Assembly (NCBI GenBank): GCA_035048485.1
Contig: CM068580.1
Location: forward strand, 61,087,983 to 61,151,982
Reading direction: 5' to 3'
Length of the DNA stretch: 64,000 bases
Source: Pteria penguin
Lineage: Eukaryota > Mollusca > Bivalvia > Pterioida > Pteriidae
In this document: piece by piece, positions 43,781 through 54,255 of the stretch
How positions within the stretch are numbered: the first letter of the stretch is position 1
Layout: every line of letters starts with the position of its first letter
Notes under the pieces: generated by a model
Database searches by the model: none
What the model was told of the DNA's origin: nothing
The model's input: the letters and a program-made list of their open reading frames with translations, nothing else
Translations under genes and position numbers: made by a program

Positions 43781-46384
43781 AATGCCCTAAATTGATATAC
43801 GTTTTGATATTTATAATCGTTGTAATATACTATAATAGTTTCGAGAGAGCTTAATGCATGTTTGATTCTTATGTTAAACCTATATCAAATCACTAGTAAG
43901 GATTTATCAATTGGTCGTCTAAACTTTATTGCTAAAATTTATCTATTTTTAATTAAATATTTCAGGTTAATAGACTCAGCAACAAAATTAGTATAACAAT
44001 GCTAGAAAATTATAAATGTGAATCAATAATATTTTTGACGTTCTTTCCAATATCTCATACGGAAAGACCACTCAAAATTGTCATTATCGCACTAAGCCTA
44101 ATAAAACAAATGACGCAATCTTCAAAATTAAGATTATTGATTCACCACGATCTCGGCATTCAGGATGTTTATTCTAAGAGTAAGTCTTCATTTCATGATA
44201 TGTGAAGGCATAAATAAGATTAATTCCACCCATGAGTAACCGACTTTTATGTCTATGACCGTAAAAATCGGACATATGAATGTTATATTTTCCTCATGTT
44301 GAAAAATAGACTAATATTAAGAACAGATTACCACTATTATGGCTTGCTATGATCTGTCAAATAGAACAAGAACTAATTCCAAGAAAAATCATCTTTGTAT
44401 TGATAAACGAACTTTCCCGAATAAGAATACTCTCTTGAATTTTAAACTAAAATACTAAATTTCAGGGCAAACACAGCAATTTTAATGCAAATACAACTCC
44501 CTTTCTGCTTAGACATGCTTTTACCATAAAGCAGTTACAACAACACATTCGTTTTGAACCCGAGGTGTTGGATTGATATAATAAAATTCTTTTCTATTTG
44601 GCGTCAATTAAGATAAGCCACTCTTGATTTAGTATCAAAATATAAACCCTCTATTGCATCTTCTGCTGATTGAAATATATTTGAAGTATTAAGAATATGA
44701 AAAGTTTCAGACTACTAATGGAGGATACCTGGATTAAAAGGTTAAAACATAAGCTGTGTGGATGCAGCATTAAAATTAATAATTTAACTTATTGAACTTA
44801 TCAATATCATAAATTCATTTAAGCTTTCAAAATTTGTTAAAATTTATAAAATTCTAGAATAATGAGAATAGTATTTCATGAAATTGAATTATCTCTTTGT
44901 ATTGTTCACGTCCGTTCCACTGTGTCGCTCAAAATATGTATACGGGTGAAACGTTATGATGGATTTTATATAACTTAGCAATAAATCTAAGGTATTTCAC
45001 TTGATAAAGGCAAAGGGGCCGAAAATTTGTCAAAAGAATATCCATTCATTATTATAGACTAACTTCTCGGTGGAAAATCTTCCTTGATATGTATATTCCA
45101 GTGGCGGATTCCCGGGGGGGGGGGGGGCGGAGGAGACGAGAGAAAGAGACGCGGCAGACAATTATTATCCGATTATCGTACGTCCACTCGACTTCTTTGA
45201 AAGGAAAATTGTGGTGTGAAGTGCGCCATTTGGAGGGGGGGGGGGTTGGAGTGCCGACAAGGAATTGGGAGAAGAATTAAAGGAGAGGAAGGGGCGAACC
45301 CTAACATCCCCCGCCTTTCTCATGATGTGTCTATCACCTCATTTTAGTGTAGAGTCAATATTTCAAAATATACAAAATGATCAGGTCACATCCGTTTTGG
45401 AGTAAATGTGATTTTGCTCAGTGTAAAGATCTGGTTCAGTGAATAAAAATCGTTGTATTCTGATTTTGTTTGTGTTCGTCTACATAATTCATTATGAAAT
45501 AAATTGAAATTTATCCTTTTGTTTCAATTTTTTAGCTTTTCTGGCCAAAGATCAGCAGAGTTTATGCGATACCAATCATCGTCCATCCGTCTATCCGTAC
45601 ACAATCTGTTCAGTTGTTATCGCTACTCCTCTGAAATTTGATTGTGTACTAATAGTATTCCCTATATGATCTAGTGCATTTAGAAGTTTGAACCTCAGCA
45701 AACCATCGGGAGTGGGTATTGAAATCTTGTAATGGCCAAATACCAATCTAAGATATCAACAAAATTTATCACAGCAAATTTGAAGTATACATTTGGAGTC
45801 AATACAAAAGCACTTGGAAGCTGGGTTTGTGATTACCTTCTCTTCCTTACAACGAAACACCGATTCGCTTTTGGTCTTATTTCAAAGATTGTTTTTTTAT
45901 AATTTAGGGGCAAACTGCAAAGCGCATTGCTTCCAGAACAGGTTATTCGGGTTTAATTCTTTGGTTATGCCACTATATTTTAGTAGATGGTTCTTCTTGC
46001 TTCTTTTATGCTCCTCGGCTGAAATATTGTTTTAAAGTGCTTGAAGAATGTGACACACAACGTCATTTCACGTATTGTGTTTTCTGCAATCTTCTTTAAT
46101 CTATAATTGAATTGTAATACACTTTGCATTGGCTCTTCATTAACAATTGTTATATAATTTTAAAGAAACTGTATAATCTATATCTACATGTATATTGTTA
46201 CGACAATCATTTTTGAGTAATATACCTAGAAAATAAGACAAATTACGAATTTCAGTAAATCGGGGGCAGTGAAAATGATAAGCACTACTCTGAGATCCAG
46301 ACAGAACTATCTCGACCGATGTTTTCCTGTCTCCAGCCGAATGTGGTGCTACATTTGATTCTTTTATTATTCTTGTCTTCTTGT
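43781..46384. other. intergenic with minor repeats
   Basis: No gene recognised. About 45095-45300 holds a G-rich repeat that starts CCAGTGGCGGATTCCCGG and contains runs of 14 and 11 G. About 45560-45720 has CATCGTCCATCCGTCTATCC, a mollusc-type repeat start. The 43999, 45089 and 45793 frames (63-80 codons) have no recognisable domain. Confidence 0.45.
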
Positions 46385-47095
46385 ATGCTGACTAACAGAG
46401 CGTTGATGATTCTATGACGGGCCTTGTCAAACCTATTCAGTTGGGACAAGATGCCAAGATTCGTTTCTTCTGACTATTAGTTGGGACTTTTATATATCAA
46501 GTATCTGAGCTCGCTTACAGTCGGGCCAAGAGTACGGTTGACTTATGTTAATTACTTTTAATAAATATAGAACATAACATATTTTTGATACCAGCATATT
46601 GTTCTATAAAACGCTTCTTGTTGAAATTCTTAATTGATCCTTGTTCTTAATTTGGAAAATTTATCATAATTTTTTAAATGTGTGTCTTTTGATAATTCTG
46701 TTTTTGCAGCGAATGGGAAGATGAGCGCCCGTAAACCTGTCAACTACACAAATTAAGTGACGTTTGTTTCCTTAACACGCAATATCGCAAACATTCATTC
46801 CATTCAAGTTCTGTAATTTTAGTCACCTACCAGATCTATTGTTTTAACCGTGAACAAATTTTCTGCCTTACTGGAGAACAAAAGAATAATGTGTATGAAA
46901 ACACGAGTCAAAACGGTTAATCCGTAATCACGATTTTGCGTATTGACCGTCCTAAGTCGGTATAGTAATTGTAATACAATCGCATATTTTTGTGATGTTT
47001 TCTGTGTTTGAAAATAATGATGTTTAATGTACATTTCCTTGGTGATCTGTGTCATACAGCTTCGTCAGTTTTCTTCTGTCTTCTCTTTTTCAAAT
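46385..47095 (+). mobile_element. second Penelope-like tail copy
   Basis: It follows the 42930-43470 order: CTGACTAACAGAGCGTTGAT, ATGACGGGCCTTGTCAAACC, TTAGTTGGGACTTTTATATA, CGAATGGGAAGATGAGCGCC, GACCGTCCTAAGTCGGTATA, CCTTGGTGATCTGTGTCATA. Relative to the first copy there is about 195 bp extra between ACAAATTAA (46755) and GACCGTCC (46944), probably a small insertion. RT coding sequence is absent. Confidence 0.65.
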
Positions 47096-47950
47096 ATAAG
47101 TCAAGGAATGGTAATGAACTATACGTCTAATTGGCTGATGTTTTGTAGGTCTGCAGGGAGAAAGGGGCTACTATTCCAACATATGAAGGACTCTGACTGG
47201 AGAAAATGTTTTGATTAATCTAAAAATAGTGCTTCATTCTGCTGTAAAATAATGAAATTTAATCTCATTCTGCTAATTTAAAGTTTTAACATAAAAAGTG
47301 GGCCTTTTACGTAAGGAATTTAACAAATTTTTGGGATGACCCCTTCCAGCAAAATTTCTCCCGAACATAAGGTGGATTACCTACAGTAAACTTGAAATCA
47401 TTATATAGAAGGGGTGTTTATGATTATTTTGATGTATGAGTTTTATGAATCTAAGATAAAAAAATGTGTTAATGGTAAATCTGGCTATTAAAGACTACTG
47501 ACAAGAAGCTAATGATATTTGGCATGGTACTCTCGAATCTATACTGATTTCAATTCAATTAAAAAAAAAATTAAGGGGTCGCCACGCATCTCTTCAAGAA
47601 ATCAACCGCGTAATCTAGGGGGAAAAATAAAAAAGCATTCTGAAGCATTTTTTCTCCGTCCTCTAATTGCTAAAATATTTCTGTTTATTTTAGATTTTTC
47701 AATATTTTTCGGGTACGGTGTTTATCATTTATATTATAAGCATTTTTATGATTTTTATTGATTAAATCTTTGAGAAACAAGAATTTTGACGTAAATTCGT
47801 ATCTGGTGAAATTGGTTCAGAATTGTATTTTGAAAAAACTGCTGACAAGAAATTCATGCGCCTGTACATGACTCATGCTGACGTCTGTCCGCTACCGTAA
47901 ATGCAAAGAAGTACAGGAGTCTTCGAGATTGCAAAGAAAACAATGCCCAT
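47096..47950. other. intergenic, nothing recognised
   Basis: AT-rich DNA without recognisable features up to the TIR element. Confidence 0.4.
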
Positions 47951-48104
47951 GTTATAAAGTAGTTTTTCCCCCTAGCCATTTTCCTCCCGGGGCTATATAG
48001 CAGGTTTTTTCCCGGTTAAATTTTGCTATTTAGCCATTTTTCCCCTATTATAGCCATTTTCCCCTTGGAAAAACTAGTATGTAGTGAACTTTGCCCCAAT
48101 TTAA

Positions 48105-48367
48105 GCCGGCGTGGCCTAGTGGTCGCCTCCTGATCGAGAAACCGGGGTTCGAGTCCCGCTATGGTTATGCCGATGTTCTGTCTTTCGGATGAGATAGTAA
48201 AAACCGAGGTCCCGTTTCGTGGTATGCATGGCACGTTAAAGATCCCTTACTGCTTCGGGTGGGTCCGTTGCAAAGGTCAAAATTTGTATGTCCCGCATCA
48301 GGCAGATGCCGTCGCGATATAGGTGAAATATTCATGGCGTGACGTTAAAACATAAATCAATCAATCA
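48105..48367 (+). repeat. tRNA-derived SINE inside TIR element copy 1
   Basis: GCCGGCGTGGCCTAGTGG with box B GGGGTTCGAGTCCCGC (about 48144-48159), then CTTTCGGATGAGATAGTAAA, TCGTGGTATGCATGGCACG, TACTGCTTCGGGTGGGTCC and an ATCAATCAATCAG tail. Close relative of 40753-41016. Confidence 0.9.
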
Positions 48368-49215
48368 GTCCCCCCCAATTTGAAATTCCGGATTTTTTTT
48401 CACGTATAAGTTAATCCAGCTCGTTACTTTGTTAACAATAGAGAGAGATACTTCTATTTAATATAGAGATATTTCAACTTTTGATAGGAAGATATGTCCA
48501 TTGAATTTAGAGATATCTCATTTCTTAAACAGAAATGTCTTCAGTTTTAATCTTTTGTGAAAATACAGATGTTAATATTTAGAATAGAAATACATCTACT
48601 AGAATTTCGAGATAACTTTATTTAATCCGAGAAATATCTCTTCCGGAATGAAATTCGGGGGCATATAGTTTCATATGTCTGTGACTCTGACTCTGTGGCA
48701 AAAACATCAAGTTCCACCAAAAGGTGTAAGGCTTTGAAACCTCACATATAGATTCCTTGTGGTGATACGTTTCATTTGGGACCATGACTTTTGACCTAGT
48801 GGCTTTGACTTTCGAGCTTGACCTACTCTTCAAAAACTTTAACCATTGCTGTATCTTTTGTACTGAAAGGTGGGGGTCTCTGAAACTTCACATATAGATT
48901 CCTTGTGATGAGATCTATCATTTGTGACCTTGATCTTGGAGTTTGACCTACTTATTAATAACGTTAACATTAGCCATGTCCTTCCAACCGTTACAGGTAG
49001 GGCTTTCATATTTCATATGCATGTATATGTATATATACTTTAAGACGAGCCCTTTCAGGTGATGCCAAAATTTTGACGTAACAAGGTCCTACACGACCTT
49101 TGAGCAACATTTTTAGAAACTTTAACATTGGCCATAACTTTCCTACCGTTACAGGTAGGCTCTCATATTTCACATGCGTACTCCCTATGATGCGCCTAAT
49201 CGGTTTCGTTTGGGC

Positions 49216-49610
49216 CATAGGAGACGTGTTGTTCGCTGATGAGTCTTGCTTCACGCTCGGTTATACTCTATCGACGTCGTGGTGTGCGATATTCGGACGC
49301 TTGCACAGTGGAAAGCAACATATTCGGGGGGGGGTGTAGAGGGGGGATCTGTTAAAGTATGTGCGGGGATAGCTCACGGTGTGAAAACACCTCTTGTGGT
49401 TATCCATGGCAATCTTACAGGAATGACATATCGGGATCAGTCTTGGGACCACACGTCCTTCCTCTCATCCATCGGTGTAACTTAACGTTGCAGCATGATA
49501 ACGCGAGGTCTCATGTTGCTAGGATTTGTCGTGTCTCTCTGACTCACAACAACGCCCCCGTTCTTGATTGGTCATCATACAGCCCAGACTTGTCGCCAAT
49601 CATTCCATGA
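49216..49610 (+). pseudogene. Tc1/mariner-type transposase fragment
   Basis: Three reading frames in succession give transposase segments in the right order. These are VLFADESCFTLGY (first catalytic D), GGSVKVCAGIAHGVKTPLVV with HGNLTGMTYRD, and HVLPLIHRCNLTLQHDNARSHVARICR (second D) with VLDWSSYSPDLSPI. The third acidic residue expected after SPDLSPI is not present (IIP then stop). At least two frameshifts break it. The N-terminal DNA-binding part is absent. It lies inside TIR element copy 1, but whether it ever mobilised that element is unknown. Confidence 0.85.
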
Positions 49611-50097
49611 AGTGGATTCAAAGGAGAAGTGAAAATTGCATCAGCCAATCAGAGTCATTGGCGGTCATATTTGTTGAGGGATCGGATCGAAAATAACAAA
49701 TCTAGTAGAATGAATGACATGTCATGAATGACGTATAGGAAAATAATGGACAATTTTCATAATGAAATAATAGTATAAAATACCACACTGTAGGAAATAT
49801 ATAAAAAGAAAGACTTGTACACATTTACAACAAAACACTTTACAGCATATAGAAACCCCTTAACCATAACGCCATTGGTTTGATCCACAGGCTGTTGCGA
49901 TACTACTTTGGTATTTCAAATGTTATCTAATCTATGCAAAAAAATCCCCGAACGCTTATAATTTCCAAAAGGGAAAAGAGGGAAAACTACTATGGGGGAA
50001 AGACTACTATATATTTGTTTTTCCGCCATGGGGGAAAACTACTATTAAGCCATTTTTCTGGGGGGGACTACTATGGGGGAAAAACTACTATATAACA

Positions 50098-51769
50098 CCC
50101 GAAATATGACTTGCAGATCGCATAGATACTTGACGTGCGTTAACGTTGCGTAAGAGTATATAGATATGCAATTAATACGGGTTAAATACGATTTAAATAT
50201 ATTTGTGGGATTATGTTAAAATCAAGGTACAGTGCGTACACGGTTATCATTGTTAGGATTAAAAAAAAAGAAACTCATAAAAATATTCCAGCAAGAAAGT
50301 ATTTAGTGGTGTATAATGTAAGCCGTTTGGCCGACCCTGATATATACATATATCCCTGATCGTGTGTGGATATACCTTTAATTGCAAAATGTTAGAGCGC
50401 GCTGACGTTTTGGTGCTCGTGTCGGAGTATACCCGGTAAGCACGGCACGTTCGAGACCATAAGCTGTTAATGAGACCCCGGCAGCAATCACAATTTGGAA
50501 ACTAGACGATCATGTTCATTCACTTTATACATGTAACTGAAATATTACTGAGTGACATCAAAACACCTTCTTTCTAGAATATACTTAATTATGAAAGAAA
50601 TCGATTTCGGAGTGTAATACGGAGCATTCGGGAGGAAGAGAAAAAAACCCAAAAATCAACAGCGCTACCATTTTCCCGCGCCTCATGGAGGCAGGATATT
50701 AAACAATTCACACATTTATTAGTTTTGTTAACTTTCTCCAAGTCAGTTTTGCAGTTGAGGCGTCTTCTGTGTGTCTCTAGGTCTGGAGGTTTCGTCATAC
50801 AGTTAAGTCAGATCTCCTTTGCTTAGTACAAGTAAATTATTGAATTTATACAACCTGATATGAATGATTTATCTGAAAAGCATAGGGTTCGGGGAACACG
50901 AATGTCACGTGGTTACTGGTAAGTTGTTAACAGACATATCACGGTTTGTTTCATTGTTGGTTAACGTCACAGTCGACGATATTTCTGTTATATATGTGAC
51001 GACAAATCGATGTGTAGGTGATATTCGAAGCTGGCTTGACTTCTTGTCGGGCGCCCTGGCCATGGACAGGTAGGGTTATTTGGTACTTACGTACTTAAGT
51101 CCTTACGTCTTAAGCATACTGTAACCAACAGTCTTGACCACTGTGCCATATAGACGGACCATATGCAATGAAAGTGACCACTATAATACATCGCTTTGCA
51201 TTTTCACTTGATGGTTTTTCAATAATAAGTTTTTATAATGTGTACTTCCTGTTTTGAGTGATTCATTCGTAAAACAGATCGTTCTTGATGCGCACAAACA
51301 ATAGGCAGATTTACCTTTAATATTGCTGGCAGTTTGGTAATTTAACATACTTTGACTTTTGCATTCATCTAAAGCATATATATTCATTCCTTTTCTTTGT
51401 TTCAGATCCAGTATTTTCTCTATTTCTCCAATTTTCATTTATTTGGATCGCTTTAATAATTAGTTGCCCAAAAGGCTGAACATTTGTCATTTTCTCCACA
51501 TTATAATGTCATGTACGGACACTGCGGACTAACGTTTTGGTCGTAACGTAATCATCACCGATCACGCAAGACTACGTCAAAACTTTTGTCCCCAAAACAT
51601 GAGTCCTGCAATTAAAGTTAAAGTGTTATTTGAATAATAAACAGCAAATTTCTTAGCTTTTATCTAATTTATTTGTAATAAAGTGTTAAACCGTCAGTAC
51701 ACTGCCGCATGTAGTGTCAGTAAGAGAAATCGTATTATTCCATGGTGCTATTCCTGGTTGCCCTTTTGA
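50098..51769. other. intergenic; possible small promoter near 50.65-51.07 kb
   Basis: Mostly AT-rich. At 50672-50682 TTTCCCGCGCC matches an E2F site. At 50908 CACGTGG contains an E-box. Good splice-donor consensuses follow: TTACTG/GTAAGTTG near 50920 and GACAG/GTAGGG near 51070. These may mark a promoter and first exon of a gene not otherwise visible. No domain is recognised. Confidence 0.25.
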
Positions 51770-51926
51770 TCACCTGAGCTGAAAGTTTAAGTGAGTTATA
51801 TTTATAGCCTGTGGGTCATCGCCCGTCCGTCGTCTCTCTGTAAACTTTTAACATTTTTTACTTCTTCAGAACCTCTTTAAAGTATTTTGATGAAACTTTG
51901 CATACATGAAGCACTCTAGGTCCTAT
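51770..51926 (+). repeat. mollusc dispersed repeat, 5' part (interrupted)
   Basis: Begins ATCACCTGAGCTGAAAGTTT and contains CGCCCGTCCGTCGTCTCTCT, TACTTCTTCAGAACCTCTTT and AAGCACTCTAGGTCCTAT. It is the same family as 16881-18515. The rest lies at 53542-54255, after the TIR element. Confidence 0.75.
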
Positions 51927-52179
51927 GTTATATAGTAGTTTTTCCCCCGGAAAATGGCTATATAGTAGTTTTTCCCCCATGGCGGAAAAACTACTAGATA
52001 GTAGTCTTCCCCCCATAGTAGTTTCCCCCTTACGTAACGGTTTGGAAATTATACACGTTCGTTCTGTATCAGTCAGATAACATTTGAAATACAAATGTAC
52101 TATAGTAATAGCCTGTGGATCAAACCGATGGTGTTATGGTTAATGTGTTTCTATATACTGTTAAGTGCTTTTTTGTGCA

Positions 52180-52256
<77 letters not shown>

Positions 52257-53541
52257 ATTTATGTTTTGTTTTATTTATTTATTTACAAGTCTTTCTTTTT
52301 ATATATTTACCATAGTATGCTATTTTCTTCTATTATTTCATTGTAAAAATTGTCGTTTACTAGCGTATAGATGTCAATTATGACGACAGGTTGTGACTCA
52401 AGATTCGATCCCAGGCAGCTTTTCGTAATACATCATAAGTAAAATAGGAATTTATCAACCAAAATGTTCCAATGACAAATATAAGAATTGAACGTGCAAG
52501 AATTCCTTGAACATTCAATTCCTAAATAAATTAAGACTGATACATTTTATGTATCACAATATCACTCATCATGTGAAGAGTACATGATGAAAATAAAAAT
52601 AACAGAAGGAATTCCACCCAGGTGTCCACGATTTGCAATCTACGACAGAGCTTGTCTAGTCGCAGATGTTGTAAATCATGATCACAAGAATGTGATTTCC
52701 TTGTCCCTTATGCAAAGTATGAAATGTTTCATCTTAAAGTATCTATATGCTAAGTTTCAAAGCTCTACGCCCTTTTGTGTAGAAGATATAGTCAAGGTAA
52801 AAGTTTTTGAAAAGTAGATCCCACTTCAAGGTCAAAGTCATTAGGTCAAAAGTCATGGTCTCAAATTAAAGATCTTACCACAAGTACTCTCAAAACCCCT
52901 TCTCCTTTTGGTACAAAAGATACAACCAAAGTTTAAGTGTTTGAAAACGTAGAGCACCAAGGTCAAAATCACTAGTTAAAAAATCATGGTCCCAAATAAA
53001 AGGTCTCATCACAAGAAAACTATATGTGGAGTTTCAAAGCCTTGTACCTCTTGGTACAAACGATATAGTCAAGGTTTTTGCCACAGGCTAAGAGTCACAG
53101 ACAGGTAAAAAACGAACTTGTTTTTCTTTTATCCATTTGTATATATAGAGATTTCTCAGATAAAATAAAGATATCTCGAACGAAATTCTAGTAGATAAAT
53201 CTCTGTTCTAAATATATGCATTTGTATTTGGAAAAGAGATTAAAATTGAAGACATTTCTATTTAAGAAAATGAGATATATCTAAATTCAAAGGACATATC
53301 TCCGTATAAAAAGTTGAGATATCTCTATTTTAAATAGAAATCTATTTTTTGTTAACAAGGTAACAAGCTGGATTTACTTACATGTATGTGTAAATGAAAA
53401 ACCGGAATTTCACATTGTGGGAGGGGTGGGGGGGCATCCACTATACAGTAGGGTGGGGGTGGGGGGTGGGGGCTACTATATAGCCATTTTTCCAGTGTGG
53501 GGGGGGGGGAGAATGGCTAGGGGGAAAACTACTATATAATA
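51927..53541. mobile_element. TIR element copy 2, inverted relative to copy 1
   Basis: The left end is GTTATATAGTAGTTTTTCCC and the right end reads CTACTATATAATA. CCTAT lies immediately outside both ends (51922-51926 and 53542-53546), a clean 5-bp target duplication. Several inner GTAGT...CCCCC blocks lie near the left end. The interior carries the same modules as copy 1 in reverse order: GGTCAAGGTCA-type repeats (52690-53100), then GAGATATCTC-rich sequence and GTTAACAAGGTAACAAGCTGG (about 53350), then a G-rich block. A (GT)n microsatellite sits at 52184-52251. No coding sequence. Confidence 0.85.
52184..52251. repeat. (GT)n microsatellite
   Basis: About 68 bp of pure GT dinucleotides inside TIR element copy 2. 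Confidence 0.97.
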
Positions 53542-54255
53542 CCTATACCAAGTTTGTTCATTTCGTCTAAATCTGTTGACAGGTGGTGTTTCAAGTATAT
53601 TTTGTTGAAATGGGATGAATAATTTTTGACACTTTTTAACATCTTTCCTGACTTCAACATTTTCATGCAAAAAAGCAATATTTTCCTATGGGTGACTTTG
53701 ATACACTTAAATGATTATTTTAGCGAGAATATATTAAAGTAGTGTTTTTTGAAAGAATTTTGACAAAATTTTATTTTTTGGAGTTTCTTTGTTTTGTTAA
53801 ATAGGTAGGAGGCGGGGTAGATTTTTTTCACATTATCAAAATTTGGTCTGGAATGACTCAACAGATTTTAATAAAACTTAATAGGAATGAAGAACTATAG
53901 GTCCCCTAGATATATAATTGTTTTTCTTTTCGATCTATCAACAGGTGGGGCCAGAAATAATTAAAGGAATGTTTTTGTCAAAGAATTAATTCAATTTATT
54001 TAAGACTACAAAATGAAGGTGGGGGTGATTTTTCATACTTTCTGCTTTTTCTTCACTACGTCTAGACTGATCTTGAGAAAATTTGGTAGGTATGAAAGAA
54101 GATGGGCATGCATAATTCTAGATGTTTTGAAAGTTTTATAGAAACCAAAGACTTATGTCCACCTACGAGCATTATTGTTTAATATCATTATGTGCAATGT
54201 TTTCATGTCTCAGTTAAGCCATATTGGCCCATTTGGGACTCTTGTATTTGTTTCT
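53542..54255 (+). repeat. mollusc dispersed repeat, 3' part
   Basis: Resumes after the TIR element with CCTATACCAAGTTTGTTCAT and ends GGCCCATTTGGGACTCTTGT, corresponding to the end of 16881-18515. Two internal units share AAAGAATTTTGACA/TTTTTTGGAGTTTC-like sequence. Confidence 0.75.

Larger units (their letters stand above)
47951..50097. mobile_element. TIR element copy 1, GTTATA(T/A)AGTAG ends
   Basis: The left end GTTATAAAGTAGTTTTTCCC and the reverse-complemented right end GTTATATAGTAGTTTTTCCC match at 19 of 20 positions. Extra inner copies of the motif (GGGGGAAAACTACTAT and its reverse) lie near both ends. The flanks show CCCAT on the left and CCCGA on the right, an imperfect 5-bp target duplication. 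Inside are a SINE (48105-48367), an AT-rich block with repeated GAGATAT(C/T)TC, GGTCAAGGTCA-type repeats, and a broken Tc1-like transposase (49216-49610). Confidence 0.75.
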
